From Spirulina major PCC 6313 (GTDB taxonomy: Bacteria > Cyanobacteriota > Cyanobacteriia > Cyanobacteriales > Spirulinaceae): a DNA stretch of 64,000 nucleotides. The stretch lies in the NCBI RefSeq assembly GCF_001890765.1, contig NZ_KV878783.1, positions 3,376,771 to 3,440,770 of the forward strand. Direction: 5' to 3'. A program made the position numbers and the translations under genes. The notes beneath the pieces are model-generated. The model was given only the letters and a program-made list of their open reading frames with translations, ran no database searches and had not been told where the DNA came from. Positions 49,001 through 57,517 of this stretch are shown here, one piece after another (within the stretch, counting starts at the first letter, position 1; each line of letters opens with the position of its first letter).

Positions 49001-49440
49001 TCGGTTTTCGCCAAACTGAAAAACTCTAACTCGACCTTTTCCCCATCCCCATCACACCCCACCAGCAAAAATTCGCGAAAATTCGTCACCAACACCTGAC
49101 GGTATTTCAGCCAATAGTTATGAACTTGGCTCGATCGCGCCGTTTTTCGCACATTCGCGCCGATGCCCTTGGCCTCAATCACGCCACGTTCCGGGTTCGT
49201 CGGGTCTTGGGGGCGATCGCCCTCCTGCTGCCGAAACTGTGCCGCCGTAAACAGCCCCCCATCGGGCATCCCCGCCCCTTGATTGCTCAGGCCCGTAATA
49301 CAGCGCACCTTGGGCTTGAGTTCTGCCCCCAAGCCATCGAGTAATTTCTGTAACGCGGGGTAGTGGGTGGTTTCCGCCACCGTTGCCCCCGTGGCCCGGT
49401 TGGCTACCAAATCCCGGATATATTGCTCAACCAACGACAT
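46030..49440 (-). CDS. Single-chain restriction-modification protein (type ISP/IIG-like, no helicase)
   Basis: This 1136-aa protein combines nuclease and methyltransferase. The N-terminus has MPDGGLF (Asp60) and GVIEAKG (Glu89, Lys91), a PD-(D/E)XK site. The central N6-adenine methyltransferase has GVWYTPPEVVRYMV, motif I DPCCGTGAYL (384-393) and motif IV NPPY (515-518). The C-terminal half (FFVEYLYRPFDKRWLYWEP, WHYTLGGYQVIKKWLSYR) matches the type ISP target-recognition region. The SF2 helicase of classical type ISP enzymes is absent, so it should cut and modify in the type IIG/IIL manner. The start at 49440 (MSLVEQYIRDL) has GAGG about 9 bases upstream and is preferred over 49470. No separate specificity or restriction subunit is nearby. 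Confidence 0.88.
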   Translation of the reverse strand: MSLVEQYIRDLVANRATGATVAETTHYPALQKLLDGLGAELKPKVRCITGLSNQGAGMPDGGLFTAAQFRQQEGDRPQDPTNPERGVIEAKGIGANVRKTARSSQVHNYWLKYRQVLVTNFREFLLVGCDGDGEKVELEFFSLAKTEAEFWQLAENPRALATQWGQSLTEYLQRAMLSTAAIASPEDVAWFLASYARDARVRIEQQPDLPALQMIRESFETALGIHFEAERGDRFFRSTLVQTLFYGIFSAWVLWHREGSKGEFAWERSWRFLRVPILQMLFHRLSDPETLELLGLIPILDGATAALNRVNRSEFFSTFDDSQAVQYFYEPFLQAFDPDLRKELGVWYTPPEVVRYMVARVDRVLREELNCADGLASEEVYILDPCCGTGAYLVAVIEHIAATLRAKSEDSGLGSLETSESLKEIVLKRVFGFEILTAPFVVAHLQVSLLLHKFGESLLLYGKDQERVGIFLTNALTGWRQGEPLPIPNFPALERERDAAESVKKSKPILVVLGNPPYNSFAGIAVDEERELSDAYRETKHAPRPQGQGLNDLYVRFFRMAERRIVEQTERGIVCFISNYSWLDGLSFTGMRERYLEVFDRVWIDNLHGDRIISEYSPDGRTSETVFAIPGFSAGIRVGTAIALLMKGKKSQASQIFYRDFDQARAVERCKAMAESLTESKPNYQEITSSLTLGLPLKPKTVTAAYFDWPLLTDLLPISFPGVKTSRDSFLVDIDKKQLELKIQEYFDRTKSDGEIERKYPIAMKETRTFNPKDVRKFLLSQGIEEGFFVEYLYRPFDKRWLYWEPNTDLLDRKRTEYLEVQRSNQNLWLAAAQKHRRDFDPPCISGLLTSGHVIERGANLFPLKTPPDVWGGLFQNGSEHVLGDGEFTMNYSPNAIAYLRNLSLDITSEALFFHCVAILYSLQYRTENGDALKQDWPRIPLPNHKKHLQQSAQLGQQLAALLDPETPVPGVTQTPSDPLKIIAVPLTTHGEKLKPEDFALTANWGYGGNGKPTMPGKGKAIQRPYTPTERDTLGSERIARLGEHTYDIYLNDRAYWCNIPDRVWHYTLGGYQVIKKWLSYRAEKIIDRPLKQDEFVHVIHTARRLAAILILEPDLDANYHTIKTHLHPWKSEQGA

Positions 49441-49529
49441 CAGCGCATCCTCTCGGTGGGGTGTTCTCAATCAAACCTACACGAAAATTTGAATTATCAT
49501 TATCGGCAATGCCTTAAGCTGCGATCTCC

Positions 49530-49650
49530 ATGACCATCAACCCCTATCAATGGACAATCGAGCGCTATCACTAGGACGCGGCGAGAAGGAGCGATCGCTC
49601 CCCTAGCCTTTCCCGACCTGACCCTCTCCGTTGCCTCACTGATTCAGTCC
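49530..49650 (+). pseudogene. Two-ended stub of a second Uma2 gene
   Basis: ATG 49530 opens MTINPYQWTIERYH followed by a stop; this matches the usual start of one Uma2 group (xxYxWTIERYH). About 28 bases later the sequence reads PLAFPDLTLSVASLI, matching the usual Uma2 C-terminus (LAFPDLxxxVxxLF). The body of about 150 codons is missing. The frame between the halves is not open. It lies in the 298-base gap between the R-M gene and chlD, which otherwise holds nothing else. Confidence 0.6.
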
Positions 49651-49738
49651 TCATCATTCCCTATCCCCGTGGCGATCGGTGGGGGCCGGGGGATGTTTTA
49701 TGATAAGAGCTTGACCCTGTTTGCGATCGCTGTTTCCT

Positions 49739-51706
49739 ATGCCCACCACTGCCCCTCGACTGAATACCAACTTTCCCCTCACCGCCGTTGTTGGCCAAGA
49801 AGCGATCAAACTGGCGCTGTTACTCACCGCTGTTGATCCGGGCTTGGGTGGGGTAGCGATCGCGGGCCGACGCGGCACAGCCAAATCCGTGATGGCGAGG
49901 GGGATTCACAGCCTCCTGCCCCCCATCGAAATTGCCCAAGGCTCCTATTGCAACGCCGCCCCCGAACCCGGCGACGACACCGAAATCATCCCCTCCCCCT
50001 TCGTGCAAATTCCCCTCGGTGTCACTGAAGATCGCCTCCTGGGTTCCGTCGATGTGGAGCAATCCGTCCAACAGGGTCAACCCATCTTCCAGCCCGGCCT
50101 CCTGGCCCAAGCCCATCGCGGCGTGTTGTATATCGACGAAATCAACCTCCTCGACGACCAGATCGCCAACCAACTCCTCAGCGTCCTCACCGATGGCTGC
50201 AACCGGATCGAACGCGAAGGCATCAGCATCGAGCACCCCTGCCGCCCGATGTTGATCGCCACCTTCAACCCCGAAGAAGGCCCCCTGCGGGAGCATCTGT
50301 GCGATCGCATCGCCATCACCCTTTCCGCCGATGGGGTGCTCTCCCTGGATCAGCGCGTTACCGCCGTCGGCCAGGTCACCGACTACGCCGACAATCCCGC
50401 CAAATTTGCCGAGCAATACCACAGCGACAGCGACGGCATGAAAACCGATATTCTCCTCGCTCGTGAATACCTCAAAGAGGTGACGATCAGCCACGATCAG
50501 ATTAACTATCTGGTGGAAGAAGCGATTCGAGGGGAAGTGATGGGTCATCGGGCGGAACTGTTCGCCGTGCGCGTTGCCAAAGCCGCCGCCGCCCTCGAAG
50601 GTCGCGATGCAGTGGCCGCCGATGACCTGCGTAAAGCGGTGGAATTGGTCATCGTCCCCCGCTCCACCGCCGCCAACCGGCCCCCGGACGACGAGATGCA
50701 ACCGCCGCCGCCCCCACCGCCGCCGCCGGAGGATCAAGCCGATGAACCTGAAGATCAAGACGAAGACGACGACGACCAAGATGAAGACGACGAGCAACAG
50801 GACAACACCCCGGAAATCCCGGAGGAATTTGTTTTTGATATTGAAGGGGTGATCCTCGATCCGTCGGTGCTTTATTTTGCCCAAATGGCCAATAAACAGG
50901 GCAGCAGTGGCTCGCGGAGTATGATTTTTTCCGACGATCGCGGCCGCTATGTCAAACCCATGTTGCCGAGGGGGAAGGTGCGCCGCATTGCCGTGGATGC
51001 CACTCTCCGCGCCGCTGCACCGTATCAAAAGTCTCGCCGTCTTCGCAATCCGGGGCGCACCGTGATTGTGGAGCAGGGGGATTTGCGATCGAAACGTTTG
51101 GCGCGGAAGGCGGGGGCGTTGATTGTCTTTGTGGTGGATGCGTCGGGTTCGATGGCGTTGAACCGGATGCAGGCGGCGAAGGGGGCGGTGATGCGGCTCC
51201 TCACTGAAGCCTACGAAAACCGCGATCAGGTGGCGTTGATTCCCTTCCGGGGCGAACAGGCGGAGGTGTTGTTACCGCCGACGCGATCGATCACGATGGC
51301 GCGGTTACGGATGGAAAAACTGCCCTGTGGCGGCGGTTCGCCCCTGTCCCACGGGTTAACCCAGGCGGTGCAGGTGGGCACGAATGCGAAGATGTCCGGG
51401 GATATTGGCCAGGTGGTGATCGTGGCGATTACCGACGGGCGCGGTAATATTCCTTTGGCAAAGTCCCTCGGTGAGGAACTGCCGGAGGAAAAGCCGGATA
51501 TTAAGGCGGAATTGCTCAATATTGCGGGCAAAATCCGCGCCACTGGCTTTAAGTTGCTGATGATTGACACGGAAAAGCGGTTTGTCGCCACTGGGTTCGG
51601 TCAAGAATTGGCCAAGCAGGCGGGGGGGAAATATTACCGGATTCCCCGTGCGACGGATCAAGCGATCGCATCCATGGCCCAAGATGCGATTTCATCGATG
51701 CGGTAA
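49739..51706 (+). CDS. chlD: Magnesium chelatase subunit ChlD
   Basis: This 655-aa subunit works with ChlI and ChlH to insert Mg2+ into protoporphyrin IX, the first step specific to chlorophyll. The N-terminal AAA+ domain has [14 protein letters not shown], a Walker A-like GRRGTAKS (43-50) and [12 protein letters not shown] Pro run and a strongly acidic linker (about residues 320-360) follow. The C-terminal integrin-I (von Willebrand A) domain carries the MIDAS motif DASGS near residue 466. The start at 49739 ([21 protein letters not shown]) is typical; a TTG at 49721 would add six residues. It is monocistronic. Confidence 0.97.
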   Translation: MPTTAPRLNTNFPLTAVVGQEAIKLALLLTAVDPGLGGVAIAGRRGTAKSVMARGIHSLLPPIEIAQGSYCNAAPEPGDDTEIIPSPFVQIPLGVTEDRLLGSVDVEQSVQQGQPIFQPGLLAQAHRGVLYIDEINLLDDQIANQLLSVLTDGCNRIEREGISIEHPCRPMLIATFNPEEGPLREHLCDRIAITLSADGVLSLDQRVTAVGQVTDYADNPAKFAEQYHSDSDGMKTDILLAREYLKEVTISHDQINYLVEEAIRGEVMGHRAELFAVRVAKAAAALEGRDAVAADDLRKAVELVIVPRSTAANRPPDDEMQPPPPPPPPPEDQADEPEDQDEDDDDQDEDDEQQDNTPEIPEEFVFDIEGVILDPSVLYFAQMANKQGSSGSRSMIFSDDRGRYVKPMLPRGKVRRIAVDATLRAAAPYQKSRRLRNPGRTVIVEQGDLRSKRLARKAGALIVFVVDASGSMALNRMQAAKGAVMRLLTEAYENRDQVALIPFRGEQAEVLLPPTRSITMARLRMEKLPCGGGSPLSHGLTQAVQVGTNAKMSGDIGQVVIVAITDGRGNIPLAKSLGEELPEEKPDIKAELLNIAGKIRATGFKLLMIDTEKRFVATGFGQELAKQAGGKYYRIPRATDQAIASMAQDAISSMR

Positions 51707-51749
51707 TGCGCCTACCCGAATCTCTCCGGCTGTGTCTCCTCCGTCCAAA

Positions 51750-51892
51750 CTACTGCTGATCCACAATGTTCTAATCTTGACCCAGTCTGCGATTGATCCC
51801 TCTCTCCGTCAGGGCAGTGGGCTAGAAGCTCGCACTACAGAGAATTTCAGCAATGGCAGTGTGAGCCTCTGGCTCACTCATACTCGTTCCAG
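51750..51892. repeat. Degenerate copy of the 175-bp MITE (left part)
   Basis: CTACTGCTGATCCACAATGT (from 51750) matches the left end of the element at 63427 (CTACTGCTGATACACAACGT). The similarity continues through GGGCTAGAAGCTCGCACTAC to GTGAGCCTCTGGCTCAC (near 51861). The right terminal repeat is not found before ycf51, so this copy has lost it. The rest of 51707-51931 holds no gene. Confidence 0.65.
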
Positions 51893-51931
51893 ACTCCCTT
51901 AAACTCTTTCCAGTTCTAACCCTGATTAACG

Positions 51932-52480
51932 ATGCAAATACCCAACGATTTCGCGCTTTATACTCAATGGCTGGCCTACGCTACCGGGGCTTTTTTCCTG
52001 CTGATGCTCCTGGCATTTCTGTTGAAATGGGGGATTCGGTTTCGTCTTGTGGGGGCGACGGCTTTCACGGCGGTGCTGACCATTGGGGCGTTTGGCCTGA
52101 GTTTGGGGCTGTTTAGTCACACGGACATTCCGGGAGCCGTGCGCTATAACTTAGTCTATGACGATGCTGCGGCCCATGTGGTGATTGTGGTTGACCCGAC
52201 GGTGACCCCAGAACAAGTAGAAGCAACCCTCCAACAGGCTGCCCTCGACATTGCACCCTTTGGCCGGTTGGGGAATAATGCTCAGGCGGTAATGGTGCGG
52301 GCGCGGACAGTGCTCCACCCAGAACCGGGGATCTCTCTCCCCCTTTACCTCGGCGAAGCGGTTAAATTATCTCAAGACCCTGATGCACTTGGCCGTGGCC
52401 AAAGTGAAGCGATCGCCATCCAACTCTATTCCGAAAATTTCGCCCAACTGCCCCCGGCCCCTGAACCCACTGATACTTAA
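51932..52480 (+). CDS. ycf51: Ycf51 family protein (DUF2518)
   Basis: This 182-aa protein has two membrane helices (about residues 16-34 and 40-62), with LAFLLKWGIRFRLVGATAF between them, then a soluble domain GAVRYNLVYDDAAAHVVIVV, EATLQQAALDIAPFGRLG and VRARTVLHP. This fits Ycf51, conserved in cyanobacteria and some plastids, with no defined function. The next gene starts 18 bases after its stop on the same strand, so the two are probably cotranscribed. Confidence 0.85.
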   Translation: MQIPNDFALYTQWLAYATGAFFLLMLLAFLLKWGIRFRLVGATAFTAVLTIGAFGLSLGLFSHTDIPGAVRYNLVYDDAAAHVVIVVDPTVTPEQVEATLQQAALDIAPFGRLGNNAQAVMVRARTVLHPEPGISLPLYLGEAVKLSQDPDALGRGQSEAIAIQLYSENFAQLPPAPEPTDT

Positions 52481-52497
52481 TTGAGGTGATTTCTCCC

Positions 52498-53631
52498 ATG
52501 ACTGATCCGACCTTGCACGCTGCACCTGTAACCCCCACGACCCGAACGGTGACCCCGTTGGCGATCGCACCGGCCCAGGTGTTGCGGGGCTGGGGGGCGA
52601 TCGCGCAATCCGGGTCAGTCTTCGCCGCCTTGGGTCAGCGACCGCTGGTGGTGGGGGGCGATCGTAGCCTCGCCGCTGTGGAATCCCACCTTTTCCCCAC
52701 CCTCACTACCCATAACCTCACCGTCACCACCGCCACCTATCACCCCGACTGTTCCGAAACCAGCCTCGCCCACTTGGAACAGGCCACAACCAACCATCAA
52801 GCCGACCTGATCATCGGAGTCGGCGGCGGCAAAGCCCTCGATGCAGCCAAACTCCTCGCCCATCGCTGTCACCTGCCGATCGTCACCCTGCCCACCTCCG
52901 CCGCCACCTGTGCCGCCTGGACAGCCCTCTCTAATATCTATTCCGATGCGGGAGCCTTTCACTACGATGTGGGCTTGCACAACTGCCCCAACGCCTTGAT
53001 CCTCGATTACGACGTGATCCACACCGCCCCCACCCGCACCCTGGTGGCCGGCATTGGTGACGCGATCGCCAAATGGTACGAAGCCTCCGTCAGTAGTGGC
53101 GACTCTACCCACACCCTGATCATCGCCGCAGTACAGCAAGCGCGGATTTTACGGGATATTCTCTTTCAAAAGGCAGGCAGTGCGATCGCCAATCCCGGCA
53201 GCCCCGACTGGTGCGAAGTCGTCGATGCCACCGTCCTCCTCGCCGGGGTGATTGGCGGTCTCGGCGGGGCGCAATGTCGCACCGTCGCCGCCCACGCCGT
53301 CCACAACGGCTTGACCCACATCCCCGCCGCCCATCCCGTCCTCCACGGCGAAAAAGTCGCCTACGGCATCCTCGTGCAACTCCGCTTAGAAGAACAAGTG
53401 CAGCGCAGCCAACTGGCCCACAGTTCCCGCCAACAGCTTCTTCAGTTCTACCGCGATCTCGGCCTGCCCCAAACCCTCGAAGACTTGGGCTTAGGACAAG
53501 TGCCCCTCGATCAACTCCGGAATGCCGCCGAGATTGCCTGTCATCCTGATTCTGACCTCCATCACCTCCCCTTTCCGGTCACGTCGGATCAACTCCTCGC
53601 GGCCATGGTGGCCACCACCACCCTGTCATAA
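52498..53631 (+). CDS. Iron-containing/glycerol dehydrogenase-like family protein
   Basis: This 377-aa protein belongs to the type III metal-dependent alcohol dehydrogenase superfamily, near glycerol dehydrogenase. It has the NAD-binding GVGGGKALDAAKLLAH with LPTSAATCAAWTALS. The metal ligands are Asp in AGIGDAIAKWYE and His in HAVHNGL and VLHGEKVAYG. It probably oxidises a small polyol with NAD, but the substrate is not evident. GAGGTG precedes the ATG at 52498, so that start is preferred over 52486. It follows ycf51 closely. Confidence 0.88.
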   Translation: MTDPTLHAAPVTPTTRTVTPLAIAPAQVLRGWGAIAQSGSVFAALGQRPLVVGGDRSLAAVESHLFPTLTTHNLTVTTATYHPDCSETSLAHLEQATTNHQADLIIGVGGGKALDAAKLLAHRCHLPIVTLPTSAATCAAWTALSNIYSDAGAFHYDVGLHNCPNALILDYDVIHTAPTRTLVAGIGDAIAKWYEASVSSGDSTHTLIIAAVQQARILRDILFQKAGSAIANPGSPDWCEVVDATVLLAGVIGGLGGAQCRTVAAHAVHNGLTHIPAAHPVLHGEKVAYGILVQLRLEEQVQRSQLAHSSRQQLLQFYRDLGLPQTLEDLGLGQVPLDQLRNAAEIACHPDSDLHHLPFPVTSDQLLAAMVATTTLS

Positions 53632-54183
53632 ATTGAGCATCATTCAACGCCCTTAACCGCCAACTGGGAGTCCTCACGCCGAACGTTGAGGCTCAGGTTT
53701 TTCCAAAAGCGGGCTGATTGTAAAGTGTGATCAATTCGCCCCCTTTCACAGAGCACGAATACCTACGTGCGAGAGAGGCTTCAGCCTTTGCCCCCGATCC
53801 ATCACTACAGTACTAGACATGAATGTAATGCTGATGTGGGGCTGACGGTGCGATCGCAAACCCGCCCCAACGGAGGCCCCCCACCCCAGATCACCGCATC
53901 CTCCCCCAAAGGCTGAAACGCTCGATAGATCAGCGATCGCAACCCTAGAACCAGGGTCAAGGCTAGGGCGTGATCCCTCAGGGCTGACCCTGATTCCGAG
54001 AATTTTGATTGTTTAGGTATTCTTATTAGTTCAGGGGGTGATTTTCTCTACCCATGAGATGGAATTTGCTATAGTAGCTCTCAACACAAAAATCGAGTGT
54101 TTGCTAACGCAAATTATTAATTTTTGTGTATGATGAGGTGTTTGTGTTCTCTAGCAATCCATTAACAATTGAAGGAGATTAAG
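53632..54183. other. Non-coding region upstream of the acidic lipoprotein gene
   Basis: These 552 bases hold no plausible gene. AGGCTTCAGCCTTT (about 53778) and AAAGGCTGAAACG (about 53909) share an inverted AAAGGCTGAA word. A short CCTCA/TGAGG hairpin near 53673 may end the dehydrogenase transcript. The last 130 bases are AT-rich and likely carry the promoter of the next gene; no clear box pair is visible. Confidence 0.5.
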
Positions 54184-54453
54184 ATGAAAGTCAGATATCT
54201 GTTGAGTCTTGCCACCGTTGCAACTCTTGGCCTTGGTTTAGTAAGCTGTGCTGCCCCTGAAGCCCCCGCTGACGACGCGGAGGTTGAAGAAACTGCACCG
54301 GCAGAAGATGAAACCATGACCGACGAAGAACCCATGGAAGAAGGTGAAGCCATGGAAGAAGGCGAAGAAATGGAAGAAGGTGAAGCCATGACTGACGAAG
54401 AGCCCATGGAAGAAGAAGCCGAAGCTACGGAAGAGGGCGAAACCGAAGAGTAA
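54184..54453 (+). CDS. Small highly acidic lipoprotein
   Basis: This 89-aa protein has a signal peptide with lipobox (LGLGLVSCAAPEAP), so the mature part is about 68 aa and lipid-anchored. It consists almost only of Glu, Asp, Met, Ala, Pro and Thr, with imperfect repeats such as EEPMEEGEAMEEGEEMEEGEA and two copies of MTDEEPMEE. GGAG precedes the ATG at 54184. No fold is expected; a flexible anionic surface or metal-binding tail is possible. A strong terminator follows, which supports real expression. Repeat expansion within the gene is visible at DNA level. Confidence 0.75.
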   Translation: MKVRYLLSLATVATLGLGLVSCAAPEAPADDAEVEETAPAEDETMTDEEPMEEGEAMEEGEEMEEGEAMTDEEPMEEEAEATEEGETEE

Positions 54454-54513
54454 TCCGACTCAACCCTTCCATCCGACGCTCCTCACCGCCAAACCATAAT
54501 TAATCACACGGTT

Positions 54514-54548
54514 TAAAAGCGAGAGGCCCCTAGGGGCCTCTCGCTTTT
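54514..54548. terminator. Strong bidirectional terminator
   Basis: A near-perfect palindrome, AAAAGCGAGAGGCCCC, TA, GGGGCCTCTCGCTTTT, with T (and A) tails on both strands, lies between the acidic lipoprotein gene and the convergent DUF1574 gene. Confidence 0.92.
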
Positions 54549-54574
54549 TGCCATCACCAGTATGAAGCTCAGAT

Positions 54575-57460
54575 CTAATCGAGTTTTAAGTCCCAGGGGA
54601 TTTGGGCATCTTCGGCGAGGTGGAGTGTGACCTGTTGAGCGCCGTAGCGGTTCAGGTGGCTGGGATCAGAAAAATAATCGTATTCGGTCTCCCATTGAGT
54701 GCCCAAGTCCCGGAAGGTGATGTCAGTGCGACGGGCGATCGCAGTCATGTAGTCAATAAATTGCGCCTCATATTCCCCCCGAATCGGGTCGAGGTAGTCC
54801 TGGGTCAGGGGCAAATTCACAAAAATTACCTCCACATGGCGGCGGTCTAAATAACGGAGCAAGCGACTCATCGCTTCATCCTGCTGACCCCGTAACTCGA
54901 AATCTTGATAGTCGTTGTCATAGGCACCGCTGACTCTGGGATGGTCACGGTAGTAGGTTTTAGGGTTGAAGCGGAGATCCAAGGCGAGGAAACCATCAGC
55001 GGTAATCGGTTCCTGGGTGGCAAACACCGCATCGGGATCGGCATTCTCTTCCAGTTCCTGCTGCATCACGGCCACCGGTTCGGCGAAATGCGTCCGCAGC
55101 CAGTCCCCCATTTCAGCCCGGTGGGGATACAGCGCCGACAGGGAACCGACTTGATCTTGCAGCCATTGATTGAGGTCTTGGTATTGGTGACTCAGGTGTT
55201 TTTGGAGTTCGCGGGGGGAGACGGCGGGGCGAATCGGGGCGGCGTTCTCTGTTGTGGTCGCGTTGGGAGGGAATTGGCCGCGCTCGATTTGCCCGTAGCC
55301 TTCGGATTGGGCGATCGCTTCAAAGGTCTGATCCGGACGACCACTATTAAACGCCCGCGCCCCATCCGCCCACAGCACCACCTGCGGCAACTGCTCCGGG
55401 GTCAAAATTTGCTGCAATAACAGCGACACCACCCGCGCTGTGGCTCCATTAATCCCAAAATTGAAAATATCCAAATCTTGGGGGGCTTGGGGGTTGGCCG
55501 CCAACAATTCACTGAGCACTGAGGGATCGATCCCCCGCATCGCCCGTGAACTGCCCACAATCAGAATATCCGGGGGGCCGGACTGCTGCACCCGTTCTTG
55601 ATAGAGGGCGAGTTTTTCATTGAGGAGCCGATTATTAAAATCCGGATTTTCGGCCCGGGCGGCGGCCAAGATCGCACTGCTCACCGCACTGTGATGGGTT
55701 CCGCTGGCGAGATCTGTCTCTAACGATAAAACCGTTTCGCGATCGGAATAGGTATCAGCCGTGACCTGCACCGATCGCCCCCACCAGCGATCCACCTGAT
55801 GGGTGAGCAAGAGGCCCACCATTGCCCACAGCAGCGCGGCTTTGAGGCCCTGTTGACCGTGCCAGCGGGTGGGGGCGGGCTGCCAGACGGCATCGGGGTG
55901 GGGGAGAAAGATCCCCGTGAGACAGCCGGCCCGGTGGAGGCGCGATCGCCACCGTTCCCAGCGGCCACCGTGGCGCGTCGTGGCCGTCACCGGCGGAGAT
56001 TCTAGCGCCAAGGGAACCGAATCCGCTGCCGCTTCTCCCGCCGCCATCGATTCAAAATTCACCGCCTGACTCCAGAGGGGCGACGACTGTCCCGCCCGCC
56101 GACCGTAAATCCGTACCCCGGTAATGCCGTGAATGTGCAGATCCCGAATAAACGGCCCGACAAGGCCCGCCACCAAGGTTTGGCGCGGACAAACCACTGC
56201 TTCCGTCATCACATGGAGCAAATGACCGCGAAAACAAAGCTTCACCCGAATCCCTCCTGTGGCGAGAAACCCCTCAATATTCGGGTTGAGCAAGCGTTGT
56301 AACAAGAAGGTGAGCGCGACGGGGGACTGCTGCTGGGCGAGGGTGTGGGGGGAAACCGCCAGATCGGGGTCATGGGAAGCCGGGAGGGGTAACCAATTCA
56401 CCCAAGCGGGATCGGCCTGGAGATGTTCGAGGTCAAGGGGGCTGTGGGGCTGGAGGAGGGTGAGTTTATGCTGGGGAATGCCGTAAATGGCGGCGGCTTT
56501 AATGCCTTGGGGGCGGATGGTTGTGAGGCAGTGGCTCACGCCTTTGATCGCTGGGTTGGCGTGGGGGATGGCGGTGGGGAGATTTTCCGAGGGGTGGAGG
56601 ATGCAGAAGACATGGAGGGTGCTGTCTTGGAGGATGGCCCGGACTTGCAGGCCATCGGCGGCCACCTGTTGATTGAGGAGTCGGTTAATTGCCTGTTCGT
56701 CGCCCCATTGAGACCAATGGTGCAGGAGTTCTTTGGGATGGGTGAGATCCACTTGCAGCACCCAGTCGGGGACGGCTTCACCGCTGACCTGGGAGCGGAT
56801 CACGGCTTCGCGGAAGCCTTCGAGTTCGAGTTCGCGCAGTTGTTGGGCGATAGGTTCGGCGATCAGGGACGGGTCGGGGCTATAGTCACAGCTACAGATC
56901 ACCCAGAGGCGACGATGGGCGGTTTGGGGGTCGGGGGTTTCGCTGTCGTCGAGGTGGGGCAGTTTTTGGATCAGGACTTTGACGCTGACCCCCAAATGGG
57001 AGAGGGATTCACTGAGGTAGCGGGCGATCGCTTCCGGTGCGCCGGTGCGGGCGAGGCTTTCGTTGGAAATCAGCGCCACATCGCCCGGATGTGCCGCCGA
57101 GGTGGGGCGATCGCTGCCATGGAGGTCGGCTAAGATAATCGATTCAATCCAAGCTGGTCGCTCTTGGCCGGTGGCGCGGCCATAGAGAATGATTTTGTAA
57201 ACCGGGTCTGCGGTCTTTTGAAAAAAGCGGTAAAAACTATCGGCATCGGTTTGCAGGGCAGCGGTGAGGCGCGGTACGAGGTGATGGGAGTCCGGCGCAA
57301 CCTTGTTTTCGAGCAGGAGGTGCAGATTATTCCCCCGGAGCCGAATCCGCAGCCGCAGGGTGGAATCTTGGATGGCTTGGTGGAACCATTGGGAGAGCGA
57401 GGGTGGATTTTGGTTAAGGCGTGGCTGCTGGACATCCCACATGCGATCGCGATCCGTCAA
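54575..57460 (-). CDS. DUF1574 / SGNH-like membrane-anchored protein
   Basis: This 961-aa protein has two parts. Residues about 20-480 hold repeated modules (LRLRIRLRGNNLHLLLEN, VKLCFRGHLLHVMTEA) alternating with segments such as VYKIILYGRATGQERPAW and VRIYGRRAGQSSPLW. A hydrophobic segment (AALLWAMVGLLLTH, about 555-570) precedes a C-terminal SGNH-like domain with DILIVGSSRAMRGIDP (block I Ser) and the DPSHLNRYGA Asp-His pair. DUF1574 proteins are widespread in cyanobacteria and may be acyl or surface-polymer modifying enzymes, but activity is not shown. The start could also be Met7 (57442). Confidence 0.82.
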   Translation of the reverse strand: MTDRDRMWDVQQPRLNQNPPSLSQWFHQAIQDSTLRLRIRLRGNNLHLLLENKVAPDSHHLVPRLTAALQTDADSFYRFFQKTADPVYKIILYGRATGQERPAWIESIILADLHGSDRPTSAAHPGDVALISNESLARTGAPEAIARYLSESLSHLGVSVKVLIQKLPHLDDSETPDPQTAHRRLWVICSCDYSPDPSLIAEPIAQQLRELELEGFREAVIRSQVSGEAVPDWVLQVDLTHPKELLHHWSQWGDEQAINRLLNQQVAADGLQVRAILQDSTLHVFCILHPSENLPTAIPHANPAIKGVSHCLTTIRPQGIKAAAIYGIPQHKLTLLQPHSPLDLEHLQADPAWVNWLPLPASHDPDLAVSPHTLAQQQSPVALTFLLQRLLNPNIEGFLATGGIRVKLCFRGHLLHVMTEAVVCPRQTLVAGLVGPFIRDLHIHGITGVRIYGRRAGQSSPLWSQAVNFESMAAGEAAADSVPLALESPPVTATTRHGGRWERWRSRLHRAGCLTGIFLPHPDAVWQPAPTRWHGQQGLKAALLWAMVGLLLTHQVDRWWGRSVQVTADTYSDRETVLSLETDLASGTHHSAVSSAILAAARAENPDFNNRLLNEKLALYQERVQQSGPPDILIVGSSRAMRGIDPSVLSELLAANPQAPQDLDIFNFGINGATARVVSLLLQQILTPEQLPQVVLWADGARAFNSGRPDQTFEAIAQSEGYGQIERGQFPPNATTTENAAPIRPAVSPRELQKHLSHQYQDLNQWLQDQVGSLSALYPHRAEMGDWLRTHFAEPVAVMQQELEENADPDAVFATQEPITADGFLALDLRFNPKTYYRDHPRVSGAYDNDYQDFELRGQQDEAMSRLLRYLDRRHVEVIFVNLPLTQDYLDPIRGEYEAQFIDYMTAIARRTDITFRDLGTQWETEYDYFSDPSHLNRYGAQQVTLHLAEDAQIPWDLKLD

Positions 57461-57517
57461 AAAAAGAATACTGACTAAACGTTCCCAAGGGGTGAATGGG
57501 AATTTTCCATCAATCCC

